DNA of 64,000 bases from Calcarisporiella thermophila CBS 279.70 (lineage: Eukaryota > Calcarisporiellomycota). How positions within the stretch are numbered: position 1 is the first letter of the stretch; every line of letters begins with the position of its first letter. The position numbers and the translations under genes were made by a program. This document shows positions 1 to 12,300 of this stretch, in pieces. The stretch covers positions 1,045,192 through 1,109,191 of the forward strand of contig NW_027192193.1 of NCBI RefSeq assembly GCF_041956535.1, in the 5' to 3' direction. The notes beneath the pieces are model-generated. The model did no database searches and had not been told where the DNA came from. It saw nothing but the letters and a program-made list of their open reading frames with translations.

Positions 1-498
1 ACTTGATTGGAAGGGTTATCCACTCATTCCATCTTTACATGATACGATTAGAAGATGAAGAATAAGAAGGGGAAAAAAGCTAGCCAGAAAAGTCGACTTA
101 CATCCAGTGATTTTTGAAACTCTTGTATGAAGTTCGTTCCGCTACTGTAAGAGGTTTATTGTCGCCATAGAGCTGGACCGTGACATAGAGATCGGAATAG
201 TTACTAAAAAATTATGGAAATTCTAGCCGAGATGTTCACACCCAGTAACTAGCAATCTATGTATTTAAACCTCTGCTGCAGCCCAGTAAATTTCAGTTCG
301 GGGTTGTCTAGCAGGACAGATAGCGGTTTCTTTTCGCGCACGCCTTCAAGCGAGGAACTGGATATCAAAATCAGAGGACATCCCCCTCAAAAAGCAAGAA
401 TTTGCCATCGACACTTACATTCGAAGACTTACAAAAAGATCGAGATCTTTCGTCATACAATAGGAGAAGTCTTTGAATTGAGCATCCCCGTAATCCAT
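1..498 (-). CDS. VPS34: Vps34 class III phosphatidylinositol 3-kinase, N-terminal part (runs off window)
   Basis: Class III PI 3-kinase makes PI3P on endosomes and in autophagy. Only the N-terminus is here. Four exons join in phase on the minus strand: 498-419, 357-271, 203-102 and 32-1. The spliced product starts MDYGDAQFKDFSY and continues through SLEGVREKKPLSVLLDNPEL, SDLYVTVQLYGDNKPL and TSYKSFKNHWIWNEW. These match the Vps34 C2 domain (SLEG near the start, then DLYVT..L....KPL and W.EW). All three introns have GT donors and AG acceptors and are 61-69 nt long. The helical and kinase domains lie beyond the left edge. The start is the first in-phase ATG; there is no usable upstream exon in sight. 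Identity rests on recalled family motifs, not an alignment. Confidence 0.85.
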
Positions 499-1640
499 CT
501 TGCTAAATGCCACTTCAATCCACGTCAATGCTGAGTTTGCCGCCTTCACGCTTAATATTCGTGACTTGATGTCAGCTTTGACAGTCACAAGGGGGCACTA
601 GGCGGGAATTGTAGGCCAGATTAGATTTTTGAGGATGATGTTTCGTAGATTCGATAGAATCGATAGCTAGATTTCAGCCTAGTTCTCATAGAGAATTTGG
701 ATTGCACCCTCGATCTAATCCTTTATCATACTCACGCCAAGAGTTGCTGCTGTTGGAGCGCGCGTGTATTGAATGATGTTTCAGGTTAGGCTTTAAGCTA
801 CTAATCCTAATCCAGCGATTGAATGTTGAGGGCGAAGGGGTCCTCGAAAGTGGAGAGAAACATATTTAATATACTCTCGGATGAATAAGGGGAAACGAGC
901 CGGATTACCGCCGCTGACACTTATCGCTCGCTCTTGCACAAGCGCAAACCACAAGAGAGTGGTCGTGAGAAAAGCTAGGTTACCAGTGGCCCCGCGCCTC
1001 CGGTAGGCGATTTGTGTCGATTTGTGAGGAAAGGCCGTCTTGTATGGTTGCAGCCCGCCATTGGTGCGAATATGGAAATTCAGCCTCGGCTGCCCAGAGC
1101 AAGCCGTCAATACGCAGTGCACGGCCGAGACAGCTGCAGCGGCAAGGGGAGCCCCTCGAACACCCTTTGTTTTCAGCACTAGCAGGACGGAGGCAAGCTT
1201 GAGGGTCTCGCGCCAGACCAGCCTTGGCTACATGGGCTGATGCGGACGGGGACGCTAGCTTTTTGTTTAGGGTTCTCAGATCTTGCTCCAACCAATGGGG
1301 GGCGGGCTGAGCAGTCTTCCGATAATTCGGACTGTCAACTGTCTTTTTGGGAAACATATTTAATAATCCTTAAGTGAAATGAAACAGTGCTGCGACTTTG
1401 TTGGTTACAGAAGAGCACCCCTTTCCTGCTTTCTTGGCTGACTTCAGAGCGGGCAATATATACTTGCCACGAAGCGTGTCGGCTTTCTCTTAAGAATTCC
1501 CTTCGCCCTTGCCATTTGTTTTGTTCATTCAAGCATCTCCCGCCTTTTTGCATTCTTCCTGCTCCTCCCTGTTTACCCCTTGTCACTTTCCCTCTAGCTT
1601 CCCCCTCGCACTCTATCCCGCCCCGCCCCCCCCCCCTCCC
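499..1640. other. gene-free interval between VPS34 and noxR
   Basis: This is the divergent upstream region of VPS34 (minus) and noxR (plus). Several ORFs of 60-130 codons overlap each other on both strands, but none shows a domain, sensible composition or splice-linked continuation, so I treat them as chance. From about 1500 to 1640 the plus strand becomes strongly pyrimidine-rich and ends in a C-rich tract at 1619-1642, just before the tandem repeat upstream of noxR. Confidence 0.6.
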
Positions 1641-1694
1641 CCATCTCGCCCAACCCATCTCGCCCAACCCATCTCGCCCAACCCATCTCGCCCG
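1641..1694 (+). repeat. 14-bp tandem repeat in the noxR leader
   Basis: Three perfect copies of ccatctcgcccaac (1641, 1655, 1669) are followed by a 12-nt partial copy (1683-1694). The array ends 5 nt before the noxR ATG and follows a run of C. It therefore probably lies in the 5' untranslated leader or core promoter. Confidence 0.9.
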
Positions 1695-1699
1695 TTTAA

Positions 1700-3699
1700 A
1701 TGTCGCTCAAGGTAAGTCCAGTAACAATGGACATTGTCGCTCGGACCTATGTGCTTATCAACCTATGCTGCCTTTAATATAGTACGAGATAGAAACATGG
1801 CACGAAGCTGTGGTGGCCTTTGAGAACAAAGACTATGAAAAGTCGATCGAGATATTTAGTGTAAGGACGGATAGATATCCTATTGTTTGCAACCTTCTCT
1901 CAATCCCAGCCCTTCCTCTAGAGTATTGCAGGCCATAGCAAGATATTTTTCAACATAGGATTGATTCTCTCCAACATGAACCAACTGGAGGAAGCGGTAA
2001 ATCAAATACGGACGCTAAGCAAATTGCGTCGATGTATTCTTACAAGTCTATTGTCTTGTTTTCCCTCGTGCTTAGGTATTGTGGTTCAACAATGCAGTCG
2101 AGCTTGATCAGTACCATGCCATTGCGCAATTCCAGCTCGGTATCACCTATTACCTATTGGGTAACATGATTGAGGCAGAGCGCTTCTTCGACATTGCGCT
2201 CCATGTGATGCGCGGAAACACTTGCATCGATTACACTCAGCTGGGGCTTAATCACAAATTGTACACATGTGAAGTGATCTTCAATCGGGGCCTCACCAGG
2301 CTGAACAGAGGCGACTTCGCAGGGGGAATGGATGATCTGCGCTATGCGCAGCTAAATAAGGAGACGGAAGAGCATGAAATCATCGACAGAGCGCTCGAGA
2401 ATGAAGGACTCGTAAGTCTTTTCTATTGGGCCATCTCTGAATTTACTAAAACTCTCTTTTTTAATGTTGCATAGGGATTTACAGTAATATCCATTCCACC
2501 CGGAAAGTTGTACCGTCCCCCCGAGTATAAGGTCAAAAACACTAAAAGGGTGGATTATCTGGGCAATGCTCAGGTCATTGCAAACATCGACGAAGGAGAC
2601 ACCACCACTGGATTCCAACCACAGAAGCCCAGCGAGCTTAATAGCAACAATATAACTATTGAGGATGGGCCATTCGGCAAATCCGCGATCCTCCCGCCTA
2701 GTGATCAGGATGCAGTATCCGCATTCGCCGAAGAAAAGTGCAGCCCAAATGCTCTATTGCTCTCGCGGGCTAACACGGTGCACACCCTACCCTCTCTCGC
2801 TAAAAAACCCATGGTTGAAACCTCTGAGCTGAAGCGCCTCAAGACAGTGGCGGGTGTGACCACCGTCAGGCAGGATACGTTTGGGATGAGCCGTCCTCCG
2901 CCGCCACGGGATCATGGCTCCTTGAAGGACGCCTTTAGCTCGCTCTCGCTCAACGATTCCCTTCCACAACGCACCACCTCTATGGGCAAGAATCACAACC
3001 TGATCCGCCAAAATACCCTTCCACCCTCCTTCTCCTCCCGTGCTCTACTCTATCGCCAGAACACTATGCCCAACATGAAGAAATCGCCTCTCAAAGACTT
3101 GTATTCTACTAGCCGAAACGGCGCAGATCACGATGGGAGTGTACAGGACCTATACACACAACCCAAGTCGTTGGGTATGGATGACTATACCAATAACTAC
3201 AACCAAGTCGAACATGAGAGTTTCTCCGAACCTAACGATGACTATTTCCCGTACATACCCCCTCAACCGCCGCAAATTGGTTTGCAAAGAAGACCACCGC
3301 TCGGTTTGGAACGAGAAGTCTCCCTTCGCTCTTTGCGTTCGATAAATATCGAAGGAAAGGTAGGCGACAATTTTTATTCTCCTTATGATCACTCTGGTTA
3401 CAATGAATTTCTCTTTTTTTTTTTGCATGTATCTATTTTAGACCAGAGTGAAATGCTATCTCCAGTCTGAGCCAGACACAGCGCGTGCTTTCCTACTGGA
3501 TGATGAGGCAACCTTTGCTGACCTCGTTACACTAATTCAAAAGAAGTTTAATACTACTTCCACGCCTTTGATAAAATATCGCGATGATGAGGGCGAATTG
3601 GTGTTAATAGTGGATGACTCTGATTTACTGCTGGCGAGGAATGTCGCAGTGGAAATGTATGGCGGCGTCAAGCTGGAGCTGTTTATCTCAATTGACTGA
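1700..3699 (+). CDS. noxR: NoxR, p67phox-like regulatory subunit of fungal NADPH oxidase
   Basis: NoxR activates fungal Nox enzymes together with Rac and helps polarised growth and development. Six exons join in phase: 1700-1711, 1783-1860, 1922-1996, 2076-2411, 2475-3359 and 3442-3699, giving 547 residues. The N-terminal ~190 residues are TPR helices (YEIETWHEAVVAFENKDYEK, then GHSKIFFNIGLILSNM). Next comes LYRPPEYKVKNTKRVDYLG, resembling the activation region that follows the TPRs in p67phox/NoxR. A long Ser/Pro-rich linker follows, and the last ~85 residues are a PB1 domain (TRVKCYLQ...TFADLVTLIQKKF...YRDDEGELVLIVDDSDL). The first exon encodes only MSLK, as is common in this family. No SH3 domain is present, as expected for fungal NoxR. 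The Nox catalytic subunit is not in the window. Confidence 0.9.
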
Positions 3700-4284
3700 A
3701 AGTGACGGAAGGATTTAGATAGAACCTGCATCAAATACATTGATTTCCCTTCTCTCTCACCCCCTCCTTATTTACCTGGACTAACCTTCCTATATTCGTT
3801 ATTGCAAGTGCTGGACGCTTGCCTTCGAGAGGAGATTTGCTCCACTCAAATAATTTCGCACATTGTATATGACCTTTTTATCCTCTAATATATTTATTAG
3901 CGCCAAAACAAATCCCTCCCGCCCCTAATTAAGCCGGCGGAAGGTTTAGCTGAAAGCGACTCTCGAATGATAAGAGATCGAGGAACACGGGGAACCCTTT
4001 GAAAATTGAATTATCACCGTTTTCAAAGTATAATGGTCAACAGGTTGAATGCATCTTGGTATTCAAATGTTAAAGGGAGAGCAGAATAAAAAAAAACGAT
4101 ACAGGAAAAATTAGTAGGTTTAATATTGAAAAGACATTGTACATGGAAAGAGGTATTAGAACTATATCGAAATCAAGGCGAGGTATTAGATTTATAGCCG
4201 CCCCTTCATCACCCTTGCTCTCGATGACTAAAGTAGGGCTATATCTATGGCCCTCGAAGTCGCAATATAATACAATCCGACTGT
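3700..4284. other. convergent intergenic region
   Basis: This interval holds the 3' ends of noxR (plus) and the Mad3/Bub1-like gene (minus). It is A/T-rich with A-tracts near 4086-4110 suitable for polyadenylation. I see no gene or structured RNA. Confidence 0.6.
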
Positions 4285-5174
4285 TTAGCCTTGTCCCTCA
4301 AGCTCGGATTGAACAAACTGTGGTGGCCCTCCAAACAACTCCTCCTCTACTTCATCTATTTTACGCTCAATTATTTTGGATCCAAGCGGAACCCGATTGC
4401 GCCGTAAGGGCTCATTTTCGTCTGGCACAGGCGGAGGGGCCATTGGCAATAGGAGAGGTCCGCCAGGGGATTTCTGCTTGGGGGCCAGAGGCTGCCGCTT
4501 GACCGGCTCATTCTCATCACGGAAGATAGTCATTTTCCCATTTCCAACAGGGGCATTCTCATCGCGGAATATGGAGACATTCTCATCCCGAAATACTTGC
4601 AGTTTCTCGGCCGGTTTCCGTGAGGCACTCATGAAATTGGGTTGTTCGAACTGGTCAGCCTCCTCGTCTTCATCTTCATCTTCCGATGAGAACTGTTCGT
4701 GCTTGAGAGGCTGGTTAAAAATCTCCATGATATCCGCAAGGGCCGCCTTGGTGTTGATGGTAGGCGAGGAAATTCCACGGCTTAATTTACTCGATGCTAG
4801 CAGAAGTATGAAGAGATGAGCTTCAAAGAAGGGATGCTGAATCGCTGATTAGAACAATTACATTTCACCGGTGTGCTAGGTAATCCATTGATGGTCATAT
4901 CAAGCTCATCCTCCAATTTTATGTTGTTTTTCCTGGGCTCGTTGATTTCTTCGCGCAGAAGCGCAGCAGGTGGCTCCTCCTTGTAGCGGTATTGAGCAAG
5001 ACTAGCACGGAGCTCTTCGAGGCTATATTCAATGTCGTTAACATACACAAGTCGGGCATCGACTATCCAACGTTCGGGTCGGGCATGGGGCTGCTGGGTA
5101 GTTGGGACGGTGAAGGTTGCTTGGCTCATGACTACGACGGAGCTGGAGTTGGATTTGAATGGACGTGAGCCCAT
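4285..5174 (-). CDS. Mad3/Bub1-like protein lacking TPR and kinase domains, with FRDEN repeats
   Basis: Two exons, 5174-4862 and 4796-4285, join in phase and give 274 residues (273 codons plus the split codon). Residues ~35-62 contain the segment VNDIEYSLEELRA, which resembles the EYSFEELRA box conserved in the middle of Bub1/BubR1/Mad3 proteins. Residues ~116-136 (SPTINTKAALADIMEIFNQP) resemble the conserved Bub1 segment that follows it. Then FRDEN occurs three times (about 173, 181, 196), each preceded by V or I, plus a DENEP near 230. These resemble ABBA-type [ILV]-[FHY]-x-[DE] Cdc20-binding motifs. There is no N-terminal TPR domain and no kinase domain; the upstream neighbour's stop lies only 257 bp away, so they are not hidden upstream. 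ATG 5174 is the first in frame; MSQATF at 5129 is an alternative start. Confidence 0.65.
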
Positions 5175-5430
5175 AATATAACTCAATTTTGAAGCCACAG
5201 TACGCGTGACGTATAATTAACGCGTTTCTATTTTGTGAATATGGTGACTTTGCAAACATAACCCTATAATTTACTATTAGAGAGAGGGAAAGAGGGAGAG
5301 GGAAAGAATAAAGAGACGAAAAGAACAGAAAAGAAAAACTAAGGAAAGAGAACCCAAGTACAAAAAAAAAGTTAGATCAAAAGATATCACTGCTATTAAG
5401 CTTGCGCTGTAGATGATTGATTTGTATAAA

Positions 5431-6229
5431 CTATTCATCCTCATCATCAGGATCAGGTCCGAAGCGAGAGAAGTCGATCTTTTTACCACGCGTGCGCCTA
5501 GATCCCGTAATAATATTAGAGGTGTCGAGACCTTCAAGTTCGTTATCTTTATAGTTGGTGTAAAAAAAAAAATAAACAAGTGAGCAAGGATGAAGTGACA
5601 ACAATCGGTTCACGTACCAATATCGTCCTCGCTCTCCGATGGTTCATCCTCGCTTTCGTTCTTCTTTTTCTTCTTCTTCTATTAGAGGCGCATGATGTAT
5701 TCATCAGTCTCTCTGCTACAAAAAAATACACGGAGCCACACCAGGAGCATACCTCGGGCTGTTTTCCCTTTGCCTTGACATCCTTTTTCTTGGGGCGTCT
5801 CTCCTCTTCCTCCTCCTCCTCTTCCTCCGAAACGTCCTCGTCCTCTTGTTCCCCCTCTTCCTCTTCTGTGTTATCCATAACCAATTTTCAGTTTCAACTA
5901 TATCCACTAAGAAGGGCCCAAACAAATTGCCCAAACAAGCACTTACCAACTTCATCGTCTCCTACAATGAATCCATCATCTTCATACTCATCCAATCTAC
6001 CACTCCCACGGCGGCGTGGAGGGGATTCGGGCTCCCGCTTTGCAGGCACCTTTTCAACCGGCTTCGTCTTCTTCACTTCAGCTCTAATTTCGCAGGAATT
6101 TAGGTTATTCTGAAAAAACACTCGAGCAAGCAAAAATCTCTACTTTTTTGGCTGGGGTTTCTCTTGATCTTCGAGCTGCACCTTCCGTTTTGCCGCGAGC
6201 TCCGCTAGCTTTCTCTTCCGATCCGACAT
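5431..6229 (-). CDS. CHZ1: Chz1/HIRIP3-like histone H2A(.Z)-H2B chaperone
   Basis: Five exons join in phase: 6229-6144, 6083-5947, 5865-5753, 5678-5618 and 5546-5431, giving 170 residues. The protein is very acidic and lysine-rich with an E/D run in the middle. The diagnostic part is near the C-terminus: LEGLDTSNIITGSRRTRGKK followed by IDF. This matches the CHZ motif (D.SNI...RRTRG..ID[FY]) that binds H2A.Z-H2B dimers in Chz1 and HIRIP3. An upstream LDEYEDDGFIV segment is typical of acidic chromatin proteins. The first intron (6143-6084) has a clear CTAA(A/T) branch-like site. The role would be nuclear histone chaperoning and deposition of H2A.Z. Confidence 0.75.
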
Positions 6230-6671
6230 GTTTATTAGTGTTTTACGTGTTTCCTGGATGCAAGCAACACGGACTTGAAGGATCTTGGAGAGCAAAAATT
6301 TTCTACCAAATCATGGTAATAAACTGCGCCGCCGATTGACGGGGAATGATGCTACAATTTCGAATCTTCGGCAAGTCAAATTCAAGCCTGTGATAGCCGC
6401 ACTTTGAGCCAGCTTTCATATACATATTTTTCTCTCGTGCACGAGCAAACTACCGCAGGGAAGCTCTACCTGAATCAGGTAAGAGTTTGAATGTATGAAT
6501 GTTTACAACATTGATGGTCCAAAAATCGAATGGAAGAGAAAGAATTCAAGTTTGAGTTGAGATTATGCTTCGAAGCAGTGCATTTCACTCATTGTAAAAA
6601 ATAAAAATAAAACTCCAACAAGTATGTGGACAAACTTAGAGAGTTTATTGTTGAAATGGGAAGAAGATCGT
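6230..6671. other. intergenic region upstream of CHZ1
   Basis: This interval holds the CHZ1 promoter and the 3' untranslated region of RPS30, both on the minus strand. An A-rich stretch near 6597-6612 could serve RPS30 polyadenylation. I see no other gene. Confidence 0.5.
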
Positions 6672-7996
<1,325 letters not shown>

Positions 7997-8860
7997 TCAT
8001 AGTCGCTCCTCCAGCTTTTCCATTTCTCTTCTCAATTCTTCCACCTTGGCGGCTATATCTTTAATCTCCCTTAACACCGTCTTCCATATTTCGTCTCCCG
8101 TCGAAACTTCCTCCCTCCTGCTCGGTCTGTCCTGCGCCCCTTGGTTAAACGGATCAATGGGCGACTCATCCTCGTCTGGAGAACGTTTGGGTTGGTGGGG
8201 TTCCTGCGGGGAGGGCGTAGAATAGGCAGGGTGTATCGGCTTAGCCTCAGGCTCGTTCATATGGGCCGCCGTTGAAGAACTTCGGCTGGATTCCGGTTTT
8301 CGCCTGCGCTCCCTACCTCTTGCCCAGAACACGGGATGGGGGAGGGGCGGTGGCAGCGGAGGCTCGCCTCGGATCCAGTGGGGATAGGGTGGTAATGGGA
8401 AAGATCTCCAAACGTATCGAGACGGAGCCATCCTCATTGCCACTGGCATCGCCGGCGGTGGCCTTTGGCTCTCTTGGTACCCGGTCCTCTCGCGTACTTT
8501 ATGGGGCGGGCCTCTCCTCGTGGAAAACCTCCACCGTAGCCACCCAATCTCCTCCTCCTGCTCCCTCATCACCGCCCTCAACCACCTGACCTCTTTCCAG
8601 AGACGCCGCTCCATCCTCTCCCTGGCTTCAAGGGCAGAATGAAGCGCGCTAAGCTCGGCTTGGACTCGGGCACTGGCGCGTTCCAGCCTGGCTATTTCGT
8701 CTCCATGCTTGGTTCTCCTGGATGGAGGCTGGACTTTGGATCCGGATGGCACAGGTGGGGGCGAATGAGGATGCGGCGAGAGGGGGATATCCATCAAGTC
8801 CTCCGGGCCGTAGTTCGTGGTGGTGTCGTCGTAATGGAGCAATGAGCGGTCCACGCTCAT
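7997..8860 (-). CDS. hypothetical coiled-coil protein
   Basis: Single-exon ORF of about 287 residues starting MSVDRSLLHYDD. I do not recognise it. The N-terminus is proline-rich (PLSPHPHSPPPVPSG). Residues ~55-120 form a strong heptad-like coiled coil (DEIARLERASARVQAELSAL, ERMERRLWKEVRWLRAVMRE). A Pro/Arg-rich middle follows, and the last ~35 residues are a second helix (IKDIAAKVEELRREMEKLEE). The open frame continues upstream for 9 codons to an AG (8888-8889), so an additional small 5' exon is possible. A scaffold or cytoskeletal role would be a guess. Confidence 0.55.
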   Translation of the reverse strand: MSVDRSLLHYDDTTTNYGPEDLMDIPLSPHPHSPPPVPSGSKVQPPSRRTKHGDEIARLERASARVQAELSALHSALEARERMERRLWKEVRWLRAVMREQEEEIGWLRWRFSTRRGPPHKVRERTGYQESQRPPPAMPVAMRMAPSRYVWRSFPLPPYPHWIRGEPPLPPPLPHPVFWARGRERRRKPESSRSSSTAAHMNEPEAKPIHPAYSTPSPQEPHQPKRSPDEDESPIDPFNQGAQDRPSRREEVSTGDEIWKTVLREIKDIAAKVEELRREMEKLEERL

Positions 8861-9337
8861 CGTCGGCTGATACGTCTTCGCGTGCACTAACAGGGGGAGA
8901 TTAGGGGGTGAGCAGAGGAGAGAAACGCGTCATTAGCGCGAGACTCAGACAAGATCGATTCGCGATTGGATGACAAGACCGATGGATATCAACTTAGAAC
9001 ACCGGAAGAAAAATTCCAAGCAGTATGGGCTTTCCGGCCCGCTTTATTTTATTTTCAGCCATTGTGCGAGGGTCAGTGCATTTGCGACACCATCGCCCCG
9101 AATTTAGGGTTGCAGGGGAAACCATCTTCTCGTCATTAGACTTTATTTCCTGTGCAATGTGGAATCCGGAAATAACACTTAAATAGTGTATGGAAATGTC
9201 TATATAGAGAGTGTATAATGGATGGGTGCTCTATGAAATAAAAGAAAAGTGGGGAGGCAGTGCATGAACAGGTGTACAATACTCAGTATACAAAGACGGT
9301 GAAGGGTGATATACTCGGCGAGCGCCACGGATATCCT
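8861..9337. other. intergenic region
   Basis: This is the promoter of the coiled-coil gene and the 3' end of the P-type ATPase, both on the minus strand. I see no gene. Positions 9180-9220 are A/T-rich and could hold the ATPase polyadenylation signal. Confidence 0.5.
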
Positions 9338-12300
9338 CTACCATGCGACCTTGGCAACCACGCTGCCGGGGAAGAGCCGAACGACAAGCTTTCGCATTTC
9401 GTCCATAACCACAATCCCTAGAGCCAGCGCGGCGGGGATCAGCCAGTGTTCCCACGGAACTGGCCGCGTGTTGAACACCTGGTTGAAGATGGGGAGAAGG
9501 GTCAGGAGCAGGGCGATACAGAGCGAACCAAGCATGGCCCCGAAAAGATACAGATTGCGCGTGGGGGCCACAAAGGGGGGGGCTTGGAGGAGGGAGAGAC
9601 GGCGTGTGCGAACCGCCAGGAGATTTCCGAACTGGAGGATAACCAGCGTTACGAAGCTATCAGGGTGGCAGAAGAAAGTCAGCTTAGCCGTTCAAGTCTT
9701 TGACTCTCCATGGAAATCCATCGGCTTCTACTCACTATACAGACTGACCCGTGTAGACTAGTTCGTTGAGTTCCTCCCGCGTCTTGCCCATGAACCCTTC
9801 GTCGAACTTGTCAAAGGCCAGGACCAAATCCAGGAATCCGATCCCTCCCGCTCGCTTCATGTACCAAAAGTACATACTCATGGAGGTGATCATTTCCATC
9901 AGCCCATTCCACCCATACGCGTGTAGCAACAGGCGAGAGTTCACAAGGCGGTCACGCTTCGGGCTGCGTGGAAGACGACGGAGAAGGTCTGATTCGGGAT
10001 TTTCCTTCATCAAGGCAACAGAGGGCAACATGTCGGTGAGAACACAAATACAAATCATCTCTAGGTAAAAGAAGGCAAGGTAAATTTCCGTGAGTTCCGT
10101 GAGCAACAACAATAACAACAACGGCAACCACAAAAGAGCTCCCTATGGTCGACCACCACTTACGGAAGGTGGAGAGCGGAAGTGGGACTCCAAGGAATAC
10201 ATTGACCAGGACAGGCCAGAGCTCGGACCACGATCCAGCCGGCAATAAATACATGATGACTAGAGAGAAACCCAGTGTCAGACCAGTCTCCTTCGCCCAA
10301 GATTTCCCCACCTTCACTCACCTTTCTTTAAATTATCATACACCAATCGCCCACACTCGATGGCATACACAATACTTTCGAACCGATCCAGCAGCACCAT
10401 GTCGGCCGCCTCCATGGCCACGTCCGAGCCACTCCCCACCGCAATGCCTACGTCGGCCGCCTTCAAACTTGGGGAGTCATTGACGCCATCGCCCGTCATT
10501 CCAACGACGTTATCCCGGCGCTGGAACTCGCGCACAATCCGGAGCTTCTGCTCGGGCGTGGTGCGAGCGAACACAACCTCGGTGTACTGAACGACCTGGG
10601 CCCACTGGTTATCGTTCAGGGTGACAAGGTCTTGTCCCGTGAGAATGAGCGAGGTGGTGGGCGCATTGGGATCATGGGGGTTGTACGCTTGGACGCGGGA
10701 GGGGTCCAGGTTGGGGTCGAGCTGCTCGATGGTGTGGGTCTTGGACGCGCAATTGGTAAGGATCCCGATTTGGCGAGCGATCGCGGCGGCGGTCCCCGCA
10801 AAGTCCCCCGTCACCATGTGGAAGCGAATGCCCGCCCCGCGGCAGATCTGGACTACCTCGGGAATCTCCTCTCGAGGGGGATCCACAATGCCCACCATGC
10901 CGAGCACGGTTAGACTCGTGTTCATCTCCAACACCTTCTCCGCGAGGGTTCCGTGGCCCACTTCGGGTTTGTTGGGCGACAGCTCGAGGTCAGAGAGGTG
11001 GCGTCTCGCGAGGAGGATCACACGCTGACCATTGTCGCTCCACCGGTTCTGGATGGCCGAGAGTTGGGCCTGAATCTCGGGGGTGAGGGCGATGTCTTCG
11101 CCCGTGGAGGGGTCCAAGATGGAGGAGCAGCGAGGCAGGAGCACGTCGGGCGCCCCTTTCACCAACAACACCGCCTTGCCCATGTCACCCTTCTCAGAGG
11201 GAGCCTCGCCATGGGCGGCGTCGACCTTCTCGTATCTTCCCCGAAACAGCCTCAGCATCCACTTGTTTTTCGAGTTGAATGGAACCTCCCACAACATCTC
11301 GAAGGCGTCTCGTATCTCGCTGACCGGGCGGAGACCCTCTGCAAAGCGAAGAATCGCACTGTCCGTCGCATCCCCGTGCACCTTGCGCTGATCGACGGGA
11401 TAGTCAAGGGTGGCGGCGTCGAAGGAGGAGGCGTTGCAGAGCGCAGCACAGAGCTGCAGCTGGTGCATACTTGTACGAAGGGTTTCGTTGGAAGCGCTCA
11501 CGAGGGCGTCGTAGCACTGCTGCGGGGTAAACTCTTTGTCCAGAAGGGCCGCGGTGGTGACGAACATTTTATTTTGGGTCAGGGTCCCCGTCTTGTCCGA
11601 GCAAAGGACGTTCACGCTCCCCAGGGTTTCCACGGTGGTCAGCACCTTGCAGAGCACGCGGTTCTTTTGCATGCTTCGGGCGATGAGGGTCAGGCAGAGG
11701 GTCACCGCCACGGGGAGCCCGACGGGAACGTAGCCGACGATGATCCCAATCACATTCACGAGAATCCCCGAGAGTGATAGGAAGGAGGGATACGAGGTAT
11801 GGAGCCAGGCCGCCCATACCACGATGCAAAGGATCCCTACAAAGAGTGGATTCCACCCATTAAAACAGTATGCTGAAGCATCGACGCAACAAGTGGTCTT
11901 TACCGGTGGACAACGAAAGGCTGGCAATGATGACGACGAATCGCGTGATCTCCACCTGCAAGGTCGTCGAGCGATTCGAGTTGGCCGAGCTCAAGCTTGC
12001 AATCCGCCCCATAATGGTTTTCTCGCCGGTTGAAATCACCACCCCAATGGCGCTCCCGTTGGTGACGTGGGTGCCCATGAGGGCAATGTTTTTTGTCTCG
12101 AGGAAGTTTTGGTCGGTAGCGTCGGTGGTGCCCGCAATAGCCTCCGACTCGCCCGTGAGGATGGAGCGGTCGAACTTGAGGTCGCTCGAGACTTGGACCA
12201 GCCGAATATCCGCCGGCACCTAAAATAGCGCGTCCCGTCCCGCCACGTTGGAGTGGATGAGATGGGAATGCCGAAGGGTGGGAATGGCTCTTGCTTACCT

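Noticed and set aside
980-1357. Overlapping ORFs upstream of noxR
   Set aside because: Several frames on both strands are open together, with no domain and no splice-linked extension; expected by chance.
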